In this document: positions 60,882 through 64,000 of the stretch, piece after piece
How positions within the stretch are numbered: the stretch's first letter is position 1
How the letters are laid out: each line of letters opens with the position of its first letter
NCBI GenBank assembly: GCA_963728045.1
Contig: CAVSIE010000004.1
Coordinates: 124,001-188,000, forward strand
From: VRUE01 sp963728045
GTDB lineage: Bacteria; Actinomycetota; Thermoleophilia; Solirubrobacterales; 70-9
Direction: 5' to 3'
Length of the DNA stretch: 64,000 bases
Notes under the pieces: model-generated
Seen by the model: only the letters and a program-made list of their open reading frames with translations
What the model was told of the DNA's origin: nothing
Database searches by the model: none
Position numbers and translations under genes: made by a program

Positions 60882-62887
60882 CAACCGACGAGGATCTGCG
60901 GCTGGCCGACTACTCGGAGCCGACTCACGACTGCGACATAGTGATGAAGGGTGGGATCACCAGTGGTGTGGTCTATCCCCATGCAGTCTGCGAGCTGGCA
61001 CAGACCTACCGCTTCAGGAACGTCGGCGGCACCTCCGCCGGTGCGATCGCTGCCGCCGCCACTGCGGCGGCAGAGTACGGCCGCAACCGCTGCGGCTTCG
61101 GCAGGCTGGCTGCGCTTCCAGCCTGGATCGGAGCTGAGGAAAACCTGAAGAACCTGTTCCAGCCTCAGCGCTCGACTCGCCGTCTCTTCGAAATCTTGAT
61201 CGCCGCCCTCGAAGGGGGCCCAGCAAGGGCTTGCTTGACCGCGATCCGGAAGCACCTCTTCGCTTTTCTCTGTGGCGCGCTTCCGGGTCTCGCCATCATC
61301 GCCCTGGCTGTAGCGCGAGGCTTCGACGACGGGCTCGACTCACCGCTTGTCTGGATGGAGGGCCTGGCCGGCTTCCTGCTTGCCGTGGTCGGATCGGCCC
61401 TTGCGATCTGCGCCCGGATCACACGCCAGGTCACTCGCTCGGTCCCGGACAACGGATTCGGGCTCTGCGCGGGCGGGCCGTCCTCGACGCTCAAGGGGTC
61501 GGTGCCCCTGACGCCTTGGCTGAGCGACACGCTCAACGAGCTCGCCGGTCTGCCCAAAGGGGCGCCTCTTACTTTCGGCCACCTCTGGGCTGGGCCCACA
61601 GGAAGCAGGGAGTGCCCTCCAGAGAACCCCGACAAGCGTCACCTGCAGCTCTTGATGATGAGCACGAATCTCGTCAACCGTCGCGCCCATCAGCTGCCGT
61701 GGGACAGCCGGGAGTGGTTTTTCGACCCAGAGGAGTTTCGCAAGCTGTTCCCCGTGGAGGTGGTGGAGTGGATGGAAAATCATCCACCGAAACGTCGCCG
61801 GACCGACAACGACAAGAAGGTGCGGGAATCACACATACGGCGGGCGTTGATGCGTCCGCTGCTTCCGTTGCCGTCTCCAGAGGACCTCCCTGTGGTCGTC
61901 TCGACCCGGATGAGCCTGTCCTTCCCGATCCTGCTCAGCGCTGTCCCCCTCTGGTTCGTCGACATGACTCGGAAAGAGAATGAGGTGCTTGACGAGTGGC
62001 GCGCTTGGGCGGGGAAACAGACGAAGCCCTGGGATCCCCTTACCGAGGATCCCGCCAAATGGCCCGCGGAGGGGCGGCCCAGCTCACGCCCGATCGCCGA
62101 GCGGTGCTGGTTCTCCGACGGCGGCATATCGAGCAACTTCCCCGTTCACTTTTTCGACCGCCTGATCCCGCGCTGGCCGACGTTTGCGATCAACCTGCGC
62201 CCGTTTGCGATGGGTGCGGCACGCGACGATGCGAATCAGTCGAAGAACACATCGATGGTTACGTCGAATTCAGATGGGATTCGACCCTGGTGGTACCGGC
62301 TGCCGGAGCGCCCCGACGGCTTCGGGCTCAAGGACAAGCGGATCTTCGGCTTCCTGTCGAGCATGATCCGAACCATGCAAAACCGCGTGGACGACGCTCA
62401 GATGAGGGTGCCGGGGTACCGGGATCGCGTCGCCCACGTCAGTATGAGCGAGGACGAGGGGGGTATGAATCTGACCATGCCCCCCGCCACCATCGCCGCG
62501 CTGACCGAACGAGGGCGAGCTGCCGCCAAGTTACTCCACAAGGCGTACACACCTCCGGATGAGGGGCAGGCGATCACGTGGGACAACCACCGCTGGGTTC
62601 GTCTGCGCTCGTCCTTGGCGGTGCTCGAGCAGATGCACAGGCACTTCGCAGAGGGGTATTCCGGGAATTCCGAGCATGACGACGAACGCACCTACGCTGA
62701 GCTTCTGACTCGCGGTCCTGATGAGGGCCCTCCGAGCTACCGGTGGCGCAGTGACGGGCAGCGGTCACTCGCCTTGGTCGAGATTCAGGCAATCATCGAT
62801 GCAGCGACTGCGTACAACTCCGAGGACTCGGTTGCCCGGTGTGCGCCCCGTCCAACGCCACAGGGGCGGATAACGCCTCGGGACTGA
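60878..62887 (+). CDS. Patatin-like phospholipase family protein
   Basis: 669 residues (GTG start). Catalytic features: oxyanion region MKGGITSGVVYP, nucleophile GGTSAGAIAA (GxSxG), and the Asp of the dyad in FSDGGISSNFPVHFFD. Two hydrophobic segments lie between (HLFAFLCGALPGLAIIALAV; GFLLAVVGSALAICARI), so the lipase is membrane-attached. The C-terminal third is soluble, with RVPGYRDRVAHVSMSEDEGG. Likely cleaves membrane phospholipids. Patatin effectors occur in anti-phage systems, but no cyclase or sensor is adjacent here apart from the small membrane protein. Confidence 0.88.
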   Translation: MTTDEDLRLADYSEPTHDCDIVMKGGITSGVVYPHAVCELAQTYRFRNVGGTSAGAIAAAATAAAEYGRNRCGFGRLAALPAWIGAEENLKNLFQPQRSTRRLFEILIAALEGGPARACLTAIRKHLFAFLCGALPGLAIIALAVARGFDDGLDSPLVWMEGLAGFLLAVVGSALAICARITRQVTRSVPDNGFGLCAGGPSSTLKGSVPLTPWLSDTLNELAGLPKGAPLTFGHLWAGPTGSRECPPENPDKRHLQLLMMSTNLVNRRAHQLPWDSREWFFDPEEFRKLFPVEVVEWMENHPPKRRRTDNDKKVRESHIRRALMRPLLPLPSPEDLPVVVSTRMSLSFPILLSAVPLWFVDMTRKENEVLDEWRAWAGKQTKPWDPLTEDPAKWPAEGRPSSRPIAERCWFSDGGISSNFPVHFFDRLIPRWPTFAINLRPFAMGAARDDANQSKNTSMVTSNSDGIRPWWYRLPERPDGFGLKDKRIFGFLSSMIRTMQNRVDDAQMRVPGYRDRVAHVSMSEDEGGMNLTMPPATIAALTERGRAAAKLLHKAYTPPDEGQAITWDNHRWVRLRSSLAVLEQMHRHFAEGYSGNSEHDDERTYAELLTRGPDEGPPSYRWRSDGQRSLALVEIQAIIDAATAYNSEDSVARCAPRPTPQGRITPRD

Positions 62888-62946
62888 GCACCGGCCGCTG
62901 TCGGACGGCACTCCACCGCGGACCCGCCGTGGTCGATAATCCGGCG

Positions 62947-63681
62947 ATGCGACCACCGGTGGCAATCCTCTGCGGCGGCCGCGGCACGCGCCTTCGCGAG
63001 CGCACGGAGACGGTGCCGAAGGCCCTGGTCGAGATCGGCGGCAAGCCGATCCTCTGGCACGTGATCGGGATCTACGCGGCGCAGGGCTTCGATCGCTTCC
63101 TGCTCGCGACCGGATACCTGGGCGAGATGGTCGAGGAGTTCGTGGCGAGCGCCGAGTGGCCCGCAGGGGTGACGGTCGAGTGCGTCGACACCGGCCTCGA
63201 CACTCCGACCGGGGGCAGGATCGCCCGCCTGGCTGAGTGGCTCGACGGTGGGACCTGCTGCGTCACCTACGCCGATGGCGTCGCCGATGTGGATCTGGAT
63301 GCGCTGCTCGATTTCCACCGCGGGCACGGCGCCCTAGCGACGGTGACCGTGGTGCGCCCGCACTTGCAGTGGGGAGTGGCCGAGCTCGGCGAGGGGAACC
63401 GGGTCGAAGGCTTCGTCGAGAAGCCGCGCAGCGAGCGCTGGATCAATGGTGGCTTCCTCTGCGTCGAGCCGGGGGCGCTCGATTACCTCGAAGAGGACAG
63501 CGTGCTCGAGCGCGAGCCGCTGGAGCGCCTCGCCGCCGACGGCGAGCTGCGGGCCTATCGCCATGAGGGGTTCTGGGACTGCATGGACACCTACAAGGAT
63601 GCGGTGGTGCTGAACGACCTCTGGGCGGGCGGCGAACCCCCTTGGACGGTTTGGGCCGCGGCTGGGGCGGAGGTCCGGTGA
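62947..63681 (+). CDS. Sugar-1-phosphate nucleotidyltransferase, glucose-1-phosphate cytidylyltransferase-like
   Basis: 244 residues from ATG 62947. N-terminal nucleotide loop ILCGGRGTRLRERTETVPKA, then IGGKPILWHVIGIYAAQGFD, GDGVADVDLDALLDFH-type acid site (TYADGVADVDLDALLDFH), NGGFLCVEPGALDYLE and EGFWDCMDTYKDA, which match RfbF-type glucose-1-phosphate cytidylyltransferases best. Makes CDP-glucose from CTP and glucose 1-phosphate. Overlaps the next gene by 4 bp. Confidence 0.88.
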   Translation: MRPPVAILCGGRGTRLRERTETVPKALVEIGGKPILWHVIGIYAAQGFDRFLLATGYLGEMVEEFVASAEWPAGVTVECVDTGLDTPTGGRIARLAEWLDGGTCCVTYADGVADVDLDALLDFHRGHGALATVTVVRPHLQWGVAELGEGNRVEGFVEKPRSERWINGGFLCVEPGALDYLEEDSVLEREPLERLAADGELRAYRHEGFWDCMDTYKDAVVLNDLWAGGEPPWTVWAAAGAEVR

Positions 63682-64000
63682 GCCGGGTTCTGGTCACCGG
63701 CGCCCACGGCTTCGTCGGCTCCCACCTCGCTCGATCATTGCTTGAGCGTGGCGAGAGCGTTCGCATCCTCGACCGACCGGACCCACGCGAGGCGGACGTC
63801 GGCGGACCGCGCCTCTCCGGCCTCGACCTGCTGGGGATCCGCGCAGAGGTGGAGCTCGCCGAGGCCGACCTGCGTGATACGGAGGGCGTCGACGCGGCGG
63901 TCTCTGGCTGCGACTCGGTCTTTCACCTGGCGGCGCAGACGATCGTCGGTGTCGCCCGCAAATCTCCGCTGGAGACGCTCGAGGTCAACGTCCAAGGCGC
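63678..64000 (+). CDS. NAD-dependent epimerase/dehydratase, 3' truncated by window edge (CDP-glucose 4,6-dehydratase-like by context)
   Basis: GTG start at 63678 overlaps the preceding stop (GTGA). The visible 107 residues start VSRVLVTGAHGFVGSHLARS (Rossmann GxxGxxG), and continue with ADLRDTEGVDAAV and CDSVFHLAAQTIVGVARKSP, the extended-SDR NAD-binding half. The catalytic Tyr-Lys lies beyond the window. After a cytidylyltransferase gene, a CDP-glucose 4,6-dehydratase is the best guess. Confidence 0.85.
   Translation, partial: MSRVLVTGAHGFVGSHLARSLLERGESVRILDRPDPREADVGGPRLSGLDLLGIRAEVELAEADLRDTEGVDAAVSGCDSVFHLAAQTIVGVARKSPLETLEVNVQG

Noticed and set aside
60878..62887. CBASS-type system
   Set aside because: No cyclic-nucleotide synthase or ubiquitin-like accessory is adjacent; only the small membrane protein is coupled to the lipase.

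Overview
This is a GC-rich chromosomal window from a Gram-positive, actinobacterial-type organism. The order steA, mctB/steB, a MraY/WecA-like enzyme, pyrG, an M20 peptidase, DUF3866 and xerD is actinobacterial. Leaderless TANNNT promoters and proteins such as DUF3866, a fused SecDF and PdxST fit a deep-branching lineage such as Thermoleophilia/Solirubrobacterales. The taxonomic call is inference from gene content, not a search result.

Layout. (1) 1-13566: housekeeping genes for cell division, CTP synthesis, chromosome dimer resolution, base-excision repair (mutM), recO, dgt and dnaG, then an HTH/HNH endonuclease and tRNA-Asn. (2) 13573-17131: glycosyltransferase, SDR, lipoprotein, Hpt protein, tRNA(CAU). 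(3) 17088-29832: an integrative mobilizable element in the 3' end of that tRNA. It has a tyrosine integrase, an excisionase-like protein, XRE regulators, a DUF433/DUF5615 toxin-antitoxin pair, an oriT-like inverted repeat, a MobF relaxase-helicase, and a cargo cluster of a kinase, an unknown protein, a PD-(D/E)XK nuclease with an inserted winged helix, and a membrane protein. Three right-end-like direct repeats (27473, 29675, 31649) suggest several integrations stacked at one site, each followed by a secreted-protein gene. (4) 32337-41893: mixed chromosomal genes (degenerate GGDEF/HD-GYP protein, zincin, YjbQ, membrane proteins, RpiR regulator, pdxST, M29 aminopeptidase). (5) 41908-53503: yebC, ruvCAB, secDF, recJ, relA/spoT. 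(6) 53504-58463: a minus-strand run of lipid kinase-like, MBL-fold, phosphohexomutase, HIT and CorA genes. (7) 58591-60287: a SAM-I riboswitch with terminator controlling a threonine-synthase-like gene fused translationally to a sulfur-carrier gene ending Gly-Gly-Ser. (8) 60414-62887: a two-gene unit of a small membrane protein and a patatin-like phospholipase. (9) 62947-64000: start of a sugar nucleotide (CDP-glucose type) cluster.

Five reading-frame breaks (about 5659, 5981, 6154, 12930 and 49306) are each repaired by adding or removing one G in a run of G. They most likely come from sequencing or assembly rather than biology. After that repair, recJ carries an in-frame 69-bp palindrome that would be translated into a roughly 23-residue peptide.

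Most notable points: the SAM-controlled thrC-like/sulfur-carrier pair, the kinase/nuclease cargo locus, the coding palindrome in recJ, the stacked att sites, and the candidate oriT.
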